Made by a program: the position numbers and the translations under genes | Part shown: positions 5,969-15,068 of the stretch, piece after piece | Numbering within the stretch: position 1 is the stretch's first letter | Layout of the letters: each line of letters opens with the position of its first letter | Notes under the pieces: model-generated | The model's input: the letters and a program-made list of their open reading frames with translations, nothing else | The model's database searches: none | What the model was told of the DNA's origin: nothing | DNA from: Halovenus aranensis | Lineage (GTDB): Archaea > Halobacteriota > Halobacteria > Halobacteriales > Haloarculaceae | DNA: 64,000 nucleotides | NCBI RefSeq assembly: GCF_900100385.1 | Contig: NZ_FNFC01000014.1 | Location: forward strand, 1 to 64,000 | Direction of reading: 5' to 3'

Positions 5969-6814
5969 GTGAGCAGTAGTGGGTTTGTCACCGGTGCTAT
6001 CTTCGCCGTGCTAACGTGTCTAGTACTCTGCCTCCCAGCCTCAGTATACTTCTATAAGGGGTACCGTCGCCGACAGTGGTATCAGCGAATCACCCGAGCG
6101 ACCGTCGAGTCGCCAGATACCGCCAGCCACGGCGAAACGGCGCTCGTCAGAGCACCTGTCTACACAGATAGTGAGACGACGAGTCCTCTCTCTGGTGAGG
6201 ACGTCGCAGTGACCGCCTGGCAAGTCTCGGAATACATGAACACCAGCAACGGGTGGACGTACAAAATGCGAGGAGCGACGATTGGCGACGCTCGTCTGGA
6301 AGGCGAGGCGACAGCAGTTGCGCTCCCGACGATTCACACGAACACCGAGGTCGATGGGGTCCTGCGGGGGACACGACTCAGCGATATAACGGACCGTAGC
6401 GTCGCAACCGACAGGGTGCGATTCGAAACGACGGACCACGGCACCGATGTCGAGTACAACCCGGGCGACTCGTTGCCAGAGCACATCGCCGAGTTTGAGC
6501 GGCGAGTTGGCCTCGACCCTGCGGAGAAACACTCGGTCGTAGATATCATGCGTCACGACGGTGCACGGCGGTATGTCGAAACGGCGATTGAGCCCGGTGA
6601 GACAGTCACCGTCTTCGGAACAGTGACCGCACCCGACGCGCCAGGCGACGCTCCGACACTCACTCCGCCAGATACCGGGCAACTGCTTGTCACGCGCCTC
6701 GGCCCGGCGGCGCTCGCCCGCCGCTACCGGTGGGGATACTGGCTGGCTCTCTACGGCGTCGGCGGTATTGTCCTGCTATTCAGCGCGCTCATGGGCTATG
6801 TCGGCTATCTGTGA
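5969..6814 (+). CDS. GIDE-domain (E3 ligase-like) membrane protein
   Basis: A 281-residue protein with one N-terminal TM helix (about residues 7-28), a long soluble region and one C-terminal TM helix (about the last 25 residues). The middle part, with VRAPVYTD, EDVAVTAWQV, RVRFETTDHG and EPGETVTVFGTV patterns, resembles the GIDE domain of MULAN-type membrane proteins that haloarchaea encode without a RING finger. The GTG at 5969 is preferred over one at 5879 because TATAAAC lies 26 bp upstream, which implies a leaderless transcript. No enzymatic residues can be named. A role in membrane protein quality control is only a guess from the domain name. Confidence 0.65.
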   Translation: MSSSGFVTGAIFAVLTCLVLCLPASVYFYKGYRRRQWYQRITRATVESPDTASHGETALVRAPVYTDSETTSPLSGEDVAVTAWQVSEYMNTSNGWTYKMRGATIGDARLEGEATAVALPTIHTNTEVDGVLRGTRLSDITDRSVATDRVRFETTDHGTDVEYNPGDSLPEHIAEFERRVGLDPAEKHSVVDIMRHDGARRYVETAIEPGETVTVFGTVTAPDAPGDAPTLTPPDTGQLLVTRLGPAALARRYRWGYWLALYGVGGIVLLFSALMGYVGYL

Positions 6815-6999
6815 CCGACGGTACGGTGACAGGAACGATTTGCAAGCCATAGTATCCGCTGCACGTTTACTCTCACCGGAGTGTCCCACCCGTGAGTTGG
6901 CTGGCGGTCTGTCGCCGCTAAAGGTCGCTTCAGGAGCGCAGGGCTTCCTGAACTGCGATTCAGACATTGCTTTTGTACGTGTTTCCCCTCCCTCTCAGT

Positions 7000-7659
7000 A
7001 TGAGCGATACCGTCTTGATTGCGGACGTCGGCGAGACAATCGGCGAGGCAACAGCACGCCACCTACACGACGCCGGCTACGGCGTTGGTCTGTTCGCCAG
7101 GTCAGCACCGCTTATCGAAGGTCTCGCCGCCGACCTCGGTGCTGGCGCGGTCGCAATCCCGACCGATATCACCGATACGGCGGCGGTCGAGGCTGGTGTC
7201 GAGCGTCTGCGCGAGGAACTCGGCCAACTCGATGCAGTTATTCTCAACGCGACCGCCGGCGGCGGCCGGCCGGTCGAGGATGCAAGCGTCGAGCGCCTCC
7301 GGTCGATGTTCGACGTCCGGGTCGCGGGGTCGCTCGCCTGTGTCCAGGCCGCGCTTCCAGACCTCCGGGAGACCGACGGAACTGTCGTATTCAGCGGCAC
7401 GACCTACGCCGAGAAAACCGCGCCCGAACAGGTCGAATGGGGTGCCGTCGCGCCGGCTACGCAGGGACTTGCGGCCACCCTCGACGCCGCGCTTGCACAG
7501 GTACAGGTCACGTACGTCAGCATCGGCACCAGTGTCACACCGGCCGGAACAGACACACAGCGAAGCCTTGAGGCAGACGAACTGGCGAGACTCTACCAGC
7601 AGCTCATCGAGCGCGACCGAGCAGTAACACGGAGCATGGACGTTTTGCTCCGGGAGTGA
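7000..7659 (+). CDS. Degenerate short-chain dehydrogenase (SDR) family protein
   Basis: A 219-residue Rossmann-fold protein. The usual TGxxxGIG dinucleotide motif reads ADVGETIGEA, and NNAG reads LNATAG. The active-site serine is kept (VVFSGTTY), but the YxxxK pair is lost: the region reads VEWGAVAPATQGLA, with Trp at the tyrosine position and no lysine four residues on. Fold and length are otherwise normal. It is probably not a classical oxidoreductase and may bind a nucleotide or partner instead. The ATG at 7000 is preferred over 6967 because the upstream residues are hydrophobic and precede the typical SDR start. Confidence 0.75.
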   Translation: MSDTVLIADVGETIGEATARHLHDAGYGVGLFARSAPLIEGLAADLGAGAVAIPTDITDTAAVEAGVERLREELGQLDAVILNATAGGGRPVEDASVERLRSMFDVRVAGSLACVQAALPDLRETDGTVVFSGTTYAEKTAPEQVEWGAVAPATQGLAATLDAALAQVQVTYVSIGTSVTPAGTDTQRSLEADELARLYQQLIERDRAVTRSMDVLLRE

Positions 7660-7722
7660 CCCAGTCAAAGAGTGACTTTACTCGTCATCACTGACTTTTT
7701 TATGACGGCTGTAGCCAGTGGT

Positions 7723-8244
7723 ATGAATCGTCGACGGCTCCTCGCGACCATGGCCACCCTCGCAGGCGGGGCGCTCGCAGGCTGTCTTGGCGGCAATTCT
7801 AACCCTCCAGAGACGCCGACATCGACGCCAGACCCGACCGAATCGACCGCGGACGCTACCCCAGAATGGGTATCAGCGAACTGTGACACAGCCCCCGACA
7901 CCGACGAACTGCCCGACCCTCCCGAAACGCGGACCAGCGAGCGCGTTGTCGACTACGTAACCGAGTTCGAGCGGACCTACGTCGTGGCGACCGACGACAG
8001 CTACGACGCCGTCGCGGACATCAGCGTCACGACAGTAGAGGAGACCGGCGACGGCTACCGGGTCGCGCTCGCCGTCGAGGGTCGCGCCGAGACGCCGGGA
8101 GAAAACGAGACGCCCCAGCCCGCGGATGCAACCTCCCACCGTGCGACCTATCGGCTGTCGAGCGACCACCTGCTGCGCAAACACCAGGGGTACGCCGCCG
8201 GCCGAACGCTCTCCGAGGACTGCTGGACGGTCGGAACCGACTGA
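7723..8244 (+). CDS. Tat-dependent lipoprotein of unknown function
   Basis: A 173-residue protein with a Tat signal (MNRRRLLATMATLAGGALAG) and a lipobox cysteine at residue 21, followed by a Thr/Pro/Ser-rich linker to about residue 48. The mature part (about 120 residues) has conserved-looking strands, RVVDYVTEFERTYV and VEETGDGYRVALAVEG, and a C-terminal ATYRLSSDHLLR. It is expected to be anchored outside the membrane by a lipid. Two cysteines in the mature domain (in SANCDTAP and SEDCWTV) could pair. The ATG at 7702 is an alternative start. Confidence 0.75.
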   Translation: MNRRRLLATMATLAGGALAGCLGGNSNPPETPTSTPDPTESTADATPEWVSANCDTAPDTDELPDPPETRTSERVVDYVTEFERTYVVATDDSYDAVADISVTTVEETGDGYRVALAVEGRAETPGENETPQPADATSHRATYRLSSDHLLRKHQGYAAGRTLSEDCWTVGTD

Positions 8245-8436
8245 GCGCTCGCAACTGACACACTGACCGGGCGACTGCTCCCGTCACTCATTTTCGACGA
8301 CTGGTTGTGAACATATTCGGGACAACGTGGTTACCTGTCCACTACGCCTCGACTGACAAAAGCTAACGGGCGCTTCTTACGGCGTAATAACCCGTCGACA
8401 GCTTATCCCCGCGTACTCCAAAGCCTCGCATGTACT

Positions 8437-9594
8437 ATGACAGACCATATTGGCGCCCCCGGAACTGGCGTGTCACGACGAGAATTTCTCGCAGCGACCG
8501 GCGCGACCAGTATCTCGGCGCTGGCGGGGTGTCTCGGCGGCGGCTCGTCCGACCCGACAGAGACGCCGATGCAAACCCAAACGCAGTCTCAGTCCCAGTC
8601 GGACTCGCTCCCGTACACCAGTCCCCCGAAGGTAATCAACGTCGACGAGCAGGGCGGGAGTGTAACGATGCGGACGCTGCCTGCTCGACACGCAGTCCAC
8701 CCCAACGACACGATGGGTGGTCCCATCGAGTTCCCGCGCGTCTGGGCGTTCCAGGCCGACGATAACGACCCCAGCGTTCCGGGCCCGATTCTCCGGACGA
8801 CAGCGGGCAACGCGATGGAGGTGACACTCGACAACACCGACGGCCGCCACCCGCATACAATCCACTTCCACGGGGTCACGAAGACCTGGGAGAACGACGG
8901 CGTTCCGACGACGACCGGCATCGAGGTCCCGCCAGGAGAAAAACACACGTACGAAATCCCGGCCAACGTCCCGGGCACGCATCTCTATCACTGCCACTAC
9001 CAGACCCACCGTCACATCGACATGGGGATGTACGGCATCCTCCGGGTCGACCCCGAGGGGTACGAGCCCGCCGACCGCGAGCACTTCATGACAATCAAAG
9101 ACTGGGACTCTCGCATCCCGAAGAAATGGGCCGGCGAAGCTGACTTTACCTTCGACACGACATCGCGAAACCCAGACGTGTTCACCGTCAACGGCAAGAG
9201 TGCACCCCGAACGCTTCACCCGGAACAGGGGTCGCCGATTATCGTCGAGGAAGGCGACACGGTCCGGGTTCATCTCGTCAACGGCGGGTACATGTCACAC
9301 CCGATTCACCTCCACAACCACCGCTTCCAGCGCGTCGAGAAAGACGGCGCTCCCGTTCCGGAGGTCGCCCGACACGATATGGATGTCACGAACATCGCGC
9401 CCGGCGAACGACACACGATTGAGTTCACGGCCGACGTTGACCCCGGTATCTATCTCATGCACTGTCACAAGGTCAATCACGTCCTGAACGGCTCATTCTA
9501 CCCTGGCGGAATGATTACCGGCGTCGTCTACAAGTCCGTGATGGACACGGACGTGTTCAAACAGCTCATGGAGTACGCGGGCTACTCCGGGTAG
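8437..9594 (+). CDS. Two-domain multicopper oxidase, Tat lipoprotein
   Basis: A 385-residue protein with a twin-arginine motif (SRREFLAA, residues 13-20) and lipobox Cys32, so it acts outside the cell membrane. It has two cupredoxin domains. Domain 1 has HPHTIHFHG (138-146) and HCHYQTHRHIDMGM with Cys186, His191 and Met196, a complete type 1 copper set. Domain 2 has HPIHLHNH (288-295) and HCHKVNH with Cys343 and His348, but no Met or Leu at the axial spacing. The HxH and HCH motifs give the trinuclear-centre ligands. Likely substrates are Cu(I), phenols or another reductant. Two-domain laccases work as trimers. The following gene is convergent. Confidence 0.85.
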   Translation: MTDHIGAPGTGVSRREFLAATGATSISALAGCLGGGSSDPTETPMQTQTQSQSQSDSLPYTSPPKVINVDEQGGSVTMRTLPARHAVHPNDTMGGPIEFPRVWAFQADDNDPSVPGPILRTTAGNAMEVTLDNTDGRHPHTIHFHGVTKTWENDGVPTTTGIEVPPGEKHTYEIPANVPGTHLYHCHYQTHRHIDMGMYGILRVDPEGYEPADREHFMTIKDWDSRIPKKWAGEADFTFDTTSRNPDVFTVNGKSAPRTLHPEQGSPIIVEEGDTVRVHLVNGGYMSHPIHLHNHRFQRVEKDGAPVPEVARHDMDVTNIAPGERHTIEFTADVDPGIYLMHCHKVNHVLNGSFYPGGMITGVVYKSVMDTDVFKQLMEYAGYSG

Positions 9595-9766
9595 ACCGGC
9601 GGTTTACGAGTCCGCAGGATTCTTTGGCTGTCTCGTGTTTGACTGCCGACCAGCGTGTCAGAGAACACCCGAATGAACCCGTTCTCTGGCAATTCTATCT
9701 GTACATGCTCTTATTGAAGACAGTGACACAGAGTAACCCTCCAGAGACGTGTCAGAATTGCTCGTT

Positions 9767-10357
9767 TCAGTCGTCTGCCTCGGCCCGCTGGACTGTCAGG
9801 TTATAATCACCGTCTCCGTCTTTGGACACAGTGAAAAAGATTGTTAGCTTGGCCTCCGAGTCGGCTGTTATCCTCAGATTGGTGACTGCAGTGCTGAGGC
9901 TACCCTCCGATATATACGGTGAGTCTCCATTTTTTAACTTTCGTCTCCCGATACTAGCTGTGAGACTAAGTTGATTGTACTCTCCTGGTGCTATCTGCTC
10001 TGCGTTGACTACTTTGATAGGTTCTCCTGATATATCGATAGTATCTACTATTCTGTGTTCACTGGAGTCGGCTTCACTGTTGAGAGTGACTTTCCCTATC
10101 CCCAACTCAAGCTGGGTGAAATTTTCTACTGTCTTTTCATCGGCTGCGACACTGATCGTGATATTCCCCGTTTCTTGATTTGTACTGCTACCACCCTCTG
10201 GACCGTTGGAACCGGTTACCGTTGTCCTGTTATAAGACTGATTTGTCTCTTCGGACTGTGTGTTGTCTTCGGTCTCAGACGTTCCACCAGAGAGACACCC
10301 ACACACCGCTAGTGAGGCACTTGCTACTGTTGTCTTGATTGCTGTCCGCCGGTCCAT
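9767..10357 (-). CDS. Low-GC lipoprotein, DUF4382-like
   Basis: A 196-residue protein with a twin-arginine-like start (MDRRTAIKTT) and a lipobox cysteine at residue 21 (VCGC). A Thr/Ser/Gly/Asn-rich spacer runs to about residue 65, and a beta-rich domain follows (ITISVAADEKTVENFTQLEL, IVDTIDIS, EYNQLSLTAS). The domain order resembles DUF4382-type secreted proteins. Codon use is clearly more AT-rich than its neighbours and the protein is rich in Asn and Lys, so recent transfer is likely. Box A ATATTTTATC at about 10383-10392 lies about 30 bp before the ATG. Confidence 0.65.
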   Translation of the reverse strand: MDRRTAIKTTVASASLAVCGCLSGGTSETEDNTQSEETNQSYNRTTVTGSNGPEGGSSTNQETGNITISVAADEKTVENFTQLELGIGKVTLNSEADSSEHRIVDTIDISGEPIKVVNAEQIAPGEYNQLSLTASIGRRKLKNGDSPYISEGSLSTAVTNLRITADSEAKLTIFFTVSKDGDGDYNLTVQRAEADD

Positions 10358-10740
10358 GCACGCTGTTTGCCAAATATGTAGATAAAATATTCGGTCGAAT
10401 GTTTCAGCTCGGTAACAGCCTTTCGAATCATATCTAGATTGAAATATACTTAATCGACGAACGTACTCTATCTCACAGTCTCGTATCTTACTAACTGAAT
10501 AGGTCTCTCGACGGACAGTTCACCCGGAGCGATGTGACACCAACGACGACCAACTGCTGAATCTACTCTCTGGGTCTTTCACATCATCTCTGCTATATTC
10601 TAAATAACACAGTACACTGGCCGGTCTCTTCCTCGCATCTACTGACCGCTGTTGTAACCATGTAGCGTTTTTATGCTACGTTCTGTCGACAGCTGCGAAG
10701 ATAGAAAAATAGGACTCGCCGCTGAGCGTTCTGTCTGGCC
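10358..10740. other. Intergenic region with AT-rich promoter and terminators
   Basis: About 380 bp without a credible gene. The left end holds the promoter of the low-GC lipoprotein. The right end holds a T-run (minus strand, about 10705-10710) that probably ends transcription of the epimerase gene. The middle is AT-rich and unlike nearby chromosome, which fits a transferred block together with the lipoprotein. Confidence 0.45.
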
Positions 10741-11703
10741 TCAGACCGGGTCCATCCCGGCGTCTTCCCGGAGGACGTTGATGTACTTGCGGAAGCCGGC
10801 TTCGAGGTCGTACTCGGGGTCGTAGCCGAGGTCGTCCTGTGCTTTGGTCATATCGAGATTCTGGGTCCAGGGTAGCTCGCCCTCGTCGGAGACCTCGATG
10901 TCGGCGTCGGGCATGATGTCCTCGACAGTTTCGGCGGCTTCTCGGACCGTCGCTAGCACGCCACGGACGTTGTACACACGCTGGCTCAGCTCGGACTCGG
11001 GGGTGAACGCGCCCTTGCGGAACGCCTGGGCGATGTCCTCGACGTGTTGCCAGTCGATGGCTTGGTCGCCGTACTCGACGCTGTAGGGCTCGCCGAGGGC
11101 GGGCTTTTCGATGATGTTCGCCAGGAACGCGGAGCCACCCGTCTCGCGGTAAGGGCCGTAGGCGACCGTCGGGCGCAGCGCGACGTGGTCGAGACCGTAG
11201 TCCTCTTCGTAGATACGGGCCTGGTGTTCGTTGTATTCCTTGGTCGCGCCATAGAGGGTGTCGGGGTAGACGAGTTGCTCTTCGTCGATCCACTCGGCGT
11301 CGTAGTTGTGTGGCGGGGCGTACACTGCGGCAGAGGAGGCCCAGGCGACGCGTTCGACCTGGTCGTCGAGGGTGCGCGCGGCCTCGAAGATGTTGTTCGT
11401 GCCGGTGATATTGACGTCGGCGGCCATCCGCGGGTTCTCGCGGGCAGTCGTCGTCAACAGTGCAGCCAGGTGGACGATGTGGGTCGTCCCCGTCTCTTTG
11501 ACGGCCCGAATCACGTCCGTCGAGTCGGCGATGTCGCCCCGCCGGATTTCGGTCTCCTCGGCGGCCCCGAGTTCTTCGAGGATGTCGGTGTCGGTCGAGA
11601 TGTCGTAGGCAACCACGTCGTGACCCTGGTCCAGCAGGTCTTTGACGACATACGAGCCGATGAAGCCGGTACCACCAGTGACGAGGACAGTACTGTCGCT
11701 CAT
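10741..11703 (-). CDS. NAD-dependent epimerase/dehydratase (extended SDR)
   Basis: A 320-residue protein with the extended-SDR nucleotide motif VTGGTGFIGSY at residues 7-17 and a YGATK catalytic YxxxK. HLAALLTTTARENP and RPTVAYGPYRETGG segments are typical of UDP-sugar epimerases or dehydratases. The substrate cannot be told. GalE-like and nucleoside-diphosphate-sugar epimerases of haloarchaea share these features, and no other sugar genes lie beside it. The ATG at 11703 is chosen over a GTG two codons upstream. It is separate from the Azf remnant at 5523-5636, although the family is the same. Confidence 0.8.
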   Translation of the reverse strand: MSDSTVLVTGGTGFIGSYVVKDLLDQGHDVVAYDISTDTDILEELGAAEETEIRRGDIADSTDVIRAVKETGTTHIVHLAALLTTTARENPRMAADVNITGTNNIFEAARTLDDQVERVAWASSAAVYAPPHNYDAEWIDEEQLVYPDTLYGATKEYNEHQARIYEEDYGLDHVALRPTVAYGPYRETGGSAFLANIIEKPALGEPYSVEYGDQAIDWQHVEDIAQAFRKGAFTPESELSQRVYNVRGVLATVREAAETVEDIMPDADIEVSDEGELPWTQNLDMTKAQDDLGYDPEYDLEAGFRKYINVLREDAGMDPV

Positions 11704-11757
11704 ACCCACACATCCACAGGCATCCGTGGTTAGTGCATCGATATCTCACCGGGGCTG

Positions 11758-12684
11758 TCAGGGCTCGGGCACCGCCAGCGACCGAACACCCCAGGCCCGC
11801 TGGGCCTCTGCTGTGACGGGAACGGTCCCGAGTTGTTCCCACTGTCTGCTGTGGCCGCGGAGCACTGTACCGTCGTTGGTCCCTGCGAACACGGCTTCGC
11901 CGCTGGTCGCCCACGAAATGACAAACGACTCCGGTTCGCCGGGGTAACTCACGCGGTCGAGTTTCCCGTCGTGTTCGACGAACAGCCCGGCTTCCGGTGG
12001 CCTCCACGGCGGCGCACTCCGGTTGCCCGCAGTGTAGAGCTGGCCCTGATAACAGGACGCACGGACGTACTCGTAGGGGCCGAGGTCACGCTCAGTCCAG
12101 GTCTCGCCGCCGTCGGTCGTCTCGAAGACCCCGCCCCGCTTTTCGGGGCCGCCGACTCCACAACTGAGGACCCACCGCTCGCTCGAAACCGGGACGGCGT
12201 CGTGCACGTCGTCGGGGACGGCGTCGAACTGCTGCCAGGAGTCGCCCCCGTCAGTGCTTGCGAGGAACCCCCCGACTTCGATGCCCACGAGAAGCACCGC
12301 CCCGCCCTCGCTCGCGGCGACGGTCCGGACCCAGGCCTCCTCTCGGTGAGGATTCGTCGGCCAGTCGGCCCCGTCGGCGACCCGCTGGAACTGCGCGTGT
12401 CGTGTCCAGGTTCTGCCGTCGTCCACAGAGCGGTACAGCGCGGCCGGTCGACCGCCGGCGTAGATGGCGTCGGGAGTACAACAGAGTGCGTGCACGTCTG
12501 TCAGTCCGAGGTTGACCCAGCTCTCACCACCGTCGCTCGATCGAACCACGCCCGCATCTGTCGCCGCGAGCACTGCGTCGCCGTCTGTCTGTAGCTGTCT
12601 GACCGATGCATCGAAGACTCGTTCGGTGCGTCCGGACTGTTCGGCGACGCGATAGACGCCCCCAGGTGTTCCAGCGAAGACCAT
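11758..12684 (-). CDS. BNR/Asp-box beta-propeller protein
   Basis: A 308-residue protein with repeated Asp-box motifs (SSDGGESWVN, SVDDGRTWTR, STDGGDSWQQ, TTDGGETWTE), typical of sialidase-like or YCF48-like propellers. No signal peptide or catalytic residue is visible, so it is probably an intracellular propeller. The ATG at 12684 is chosen because the frame upstream (to 12786) crosses the divergent promoter of bolA and is less acidic. A similar protein lies at 44107-45087. The role is unknown; repair- or stress-linked scaffolds use this fold. Confidence 0.75.
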   Translation of the reverse strand: MVFAGTPGGVYRVAEQSGRTERVFDASVRQLQTDGDAVLAATDAGVVRSSDGGESWVNLGLTDVHALCCTPDAIYAGGRPAALYRSVDDGRTWTRHAQFQRVADGADWPTNPHREEAWVRTVAASEGGAVLLVGIEVGGFLASTDGGDSWQQFDAVPDDVHDAVPVSSERWVLSCGVGGPEKRGGVFETTDGGETWTERDLGPYEYVRASCYQGQLYTAGNRSAPPWRPPEAGLFVEHDGKLDRVSYPGEPESFVISWATSGEAVFAGTNDGTVLRGHSRQWEQLGTVPVTAEAQRAWGVRSLAVPEP

Positions 12685-12763
12685 GCCGGCACTTACAGAG
12701 ACGAGCGGAAAATAGTCGTCGCCCAACAGGCAACTTTTGAGAGTGCACCCCCAGAGTCCATGT

Positions 12764-13015
12764 ATGAACATCGACCTATCCGACATCGAGACCCGAATCG
12801 AGCGCGAAATCGACGACGCCGAGGCGACGGTGACACAGCCACGCGGCCCCGAGGACGACGACCACCTCGCGGCGAGGGTCGTCTCGCCGGCCTTCGAGGG
12901 AGAGACGCTCGTCGACCAACACGAGATGGTCTACGATGCGTTAGAGGAGTATATGACCGACGAGATTCACGCCCTGGAATTGAAGACTTACACGCCCGAA
13001 CAGCACGACGCGTAA
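12764..13015 (+). CDS. BolA/IbaG family protein
   Basis: An 83-residue protein of typical BolA length. The variable acidic N-terminal part is followed by DHLAARVVSPAFEGETLVDQ and HEMVYDALEEYM, matching the conserved class II KH-like BolA core. BolA proteins bind monothiol glutaredoxins and share a [2Fe-2S] cluster in iron sensing or Fe-S transfer. Here a CGYS-type monothiol glutaredoxin lies at 14730, one gene away in the same direction, which supports a pair. The gene is divergent from the propeller gene, with about 80 bp between starts. Confidence 0.85.
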   Translation: MNIDLSDIETRIEREIDDAEATVTQPRGPEDDDHLAARVVSPAFEGETLVDQHEMVYDALEEYMTDEIHALELKTYTPEQHDA

Positions 13016-13120
13016 GTCACAGACGACTCGAACTGGCTGTCACGCGTTGTGAGTGATACTTTGCGTACCGAATATCTGTTCACCAAAGCTACTTACACCG
13101 ACGTTCAGAACTGGTGACAC

Positions 13121-14674
13121 ATGACAGAGTCACCGACCGGTGCGTACTCTCGAGAGGAACTCGCGGACGATGCGCGATTCCTCGCTCAGACGCTCGCCGA
13201 CAGCCATCCCTCGCCCTTTACAGGTCACAGGAACCGGGTCGCGTACTACCGCACACTGGAAGAACTGGTTCGCGAGATTCCTGAGGAAGGCGAATCCCTC
13301 GAATCGTTCTACTACCGAGTACAGAGCTTTGCCGCTGCACTCCGTGACGGACACACGACGGTGTTAGCGCCGGCGTCTCTGGATTCGGACAGCGAGGAGC
13401 GACTCCCGCTCGGGTTTCGCGTCGTCGGCGACCAACTCTACGTCTCGGAGGTCTACAGTGAGGACGCCGAACTGCTCGGCGGCCGGCTGTTGTCCGTCGG
13501 GGATATCGAGGTCCCAGAGCTTCGACGACGACACTCGCGGCTCGAGAGCGCCGACAACCGGTACGGCGACCTGAACTATCTCGGTCGTACGCTCGCGTCA
13601 GACCAGGAACGGCTTCAGCAACTACTCGACTCGTCGACGATAGAGCCGTCAGCTACCGTCGACTGTCCAGACGGAACCGCCCGGACGGTGACGCTGGAGC
13701 CAGTCGCTGCTGAAACGCCAGTGGCCACGCTTGAACAGGCCGTCGACCAACCCTCGACCGCCGGCGAACCCGCCTACACGTTCCTCGACGAGGATACGGT
13801 GTTGCTCACATTACCTGATTGTGCCTCCCACCGGGAGGTCCACGAAGTTGCTGCGGCACCCGGTGGACCAGCCGAAGACATCTATGACACTGAGGAGACA
13901 TACCGCCGACTCGTCGGCGACCCCGTTCCCGAGAGCCACGACGAGCAGGTAGCCGACCTCCCGTCGGCGACGGAGCGACTGACCACGCTGGTCACGGAGA
14001 TGGCCGACGCGGAGACAGAAACACTCGTCGTCGATACGCGACACAACACCGGCGGCATGTCCTTGCTCCCGTACCTCCTCATCTACGTCCTCTATGGCTG
14101 GGACGGCATCGCGACGGCCGCCGAGAACCAGTACGATGCCGCGCGAGTTTCGCCCCTCTCACAGGACCAACTCGGCGAGTTCGGTCACGACGCCGACAGC
14201 GACGGCGCGACGGGGTACGATTTCTCGACGTACTTCGCCGGGACGGACCAGCGCGTCGAGGAGATCCGGACACAGCTCTCACAGCTGAGCCCGACCTTCA
14301 GCGCGGAAGTAGAGAGCGGGGAACACGAGGCGCGGTACTGCCCCGACTCTGTGGTTGTGGTGACTGGCCCCGAGACGTTTTCGGCTGGCATGGAGATACC
14401 GATGCTCCTCTCGCATCTCGGGGCCGACATCGTGGGTGTCCCCTCCAGCCAGTCACCGAATGGGCCACGGGATACGGTGCTTGCGGAACTCCCGAACACT
14501 GGGCTCGAGGTTCGGCTTTCTAACCGCTATCACGTCTTTCAGCCGGCCGAAGACGGTGCCGTTCTGGAGCCAGACGTGTTGCTCACTCCAGAGCGATTCG
14601 ACCTACTCGACCGTCGCGCCGACGCGAGCCTCGAACTCGCCGTTTCGTACGCCCGTGGGGAGTTGCCGCTGTAG
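13121..14674 (+). CDS. S41-like (C-terminal processing) peptidase family protein
   Basis: A 517-residue protein. Residues 1-95 form a helical lid with SHPSPFTGHRNRVAYYRTLE. A degenerate PDZ-like segment follows at about 100-150. The catalytic S41 core starts near residue 225, with LVVDTRHNTGG and VVVVTGPETFSAGMEIPM, where Ser421 is the likely nucleophile. The usual lysine partner four residues on is replaced (SAGME), so activity may depend on another residue, as in tricorn-type members. No signal peptide is seen, so it should be cytoplasmic. It lies between bolA and the glutaredoxin gene. Confidence 0.75.
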   Translation: MTESPTGAYSREELADDARFLAQTLADSHPSPFTGHRNRVAYYRTLEELVREIPEEGESLESFYYRVQSFAAALRDGHTTVLAPASLDSDSEERLPLGFRVVGDQLYVSEVYSEDAELLGGRLLSVGDIEVPELRRRHSRLESADNRYGDLNYLGRTLASDQERLQQLLDSSTIEPSATVDCPDGTARTVTLEPVAAETPVATLEQAVDQPSTAGEPAYTFLDEDTVLLTLPDCASHREVHEVAAAPGGPAEDIYDTEETYRRLVGDPVPESHDEQVADLPSATERLTTLVTEMADAETETLVVDTRHNTGGMSLLPYLLIYVLYGWDGIATAAENQYDAARVSPLSQDQLGEFGHDADSDGATGYDFSTYFAGTDQRVEEIRTQLSQLSPTFSAEVESGEHEARYCPDSVVVVTGPETFSAGMEIPMLLSHLGADIVGVPSSQSPNGPRDTVLAELPNTGLEVRLSNRYHVFQPAEDGAVLEPDVLLTPERFDLLDRRADASLELAVSYARGELPL

Positions 14675-14729
14675 CCGTCGGAGACGCTGTCCAGAAGCCC
14701 TTTTTGTGTTCCGCCACTAACAGTGGCTG

Positions 14730-15068
14730 ATGACCTTCGACCCCAACCAGAGTCTTCCCCAGGAAGAAGTCGAGGAGACCGTCGAGACAGCTATCGAAGA
14801 CAACGACGTCGTCCTGTTTATCAAGGGCACGAAACACATGCCACAGTGTGGGTACTCCGACCGCGCGCTGCGGCTGGTCGGCCAGTACCGCGACGACTTC
14901 GAGGTCGTCGATGTACTGGACTCTCTCGACGAGTTCCGGGCCGCTCTCGAGGAGCGCAGCGGCTGGGAGACGATTCCACAGACGTTCGTCGACGGCGAGT
15001 TTGTCGGCGGTAGCGACGTGCTCGCGGAACTTGACGAGCGCGATGAACTCGAAGCGACGGTCGCCTGA
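14730..15068 (+). CDS. Monothiol glutaredoxin (CGFS type)
   Basis: A 112-residue protein with FIKGTKHMPQCGYS, where Cys40 is the active cysteine in a CGYS version of the CGFS motif. IPQTFVDGEFVGGSDVL supplies the cis-proline and glutathione-binding GG motif. Such proteins carry and transfer [2Fe-2S] clusters and pair with BolA proteins; a BolA gene lies one gene upstream. Haloarchaea lack glutathione and use gamma-glutamylcysteine, so the cluster ligand probably differs. It ends one base before the convergent ilvA stop. Confidence 0.9.
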   Translation: MTFDPNQSLPQEEVEETVETAIEDNDVVLFIKGTKHMPQCGYSDRALRLVGQYRDDFEVVDVLDSLDEFRAALEERSGWETIPQTFVDGEFVGGSDVLAELDERDELEATVA

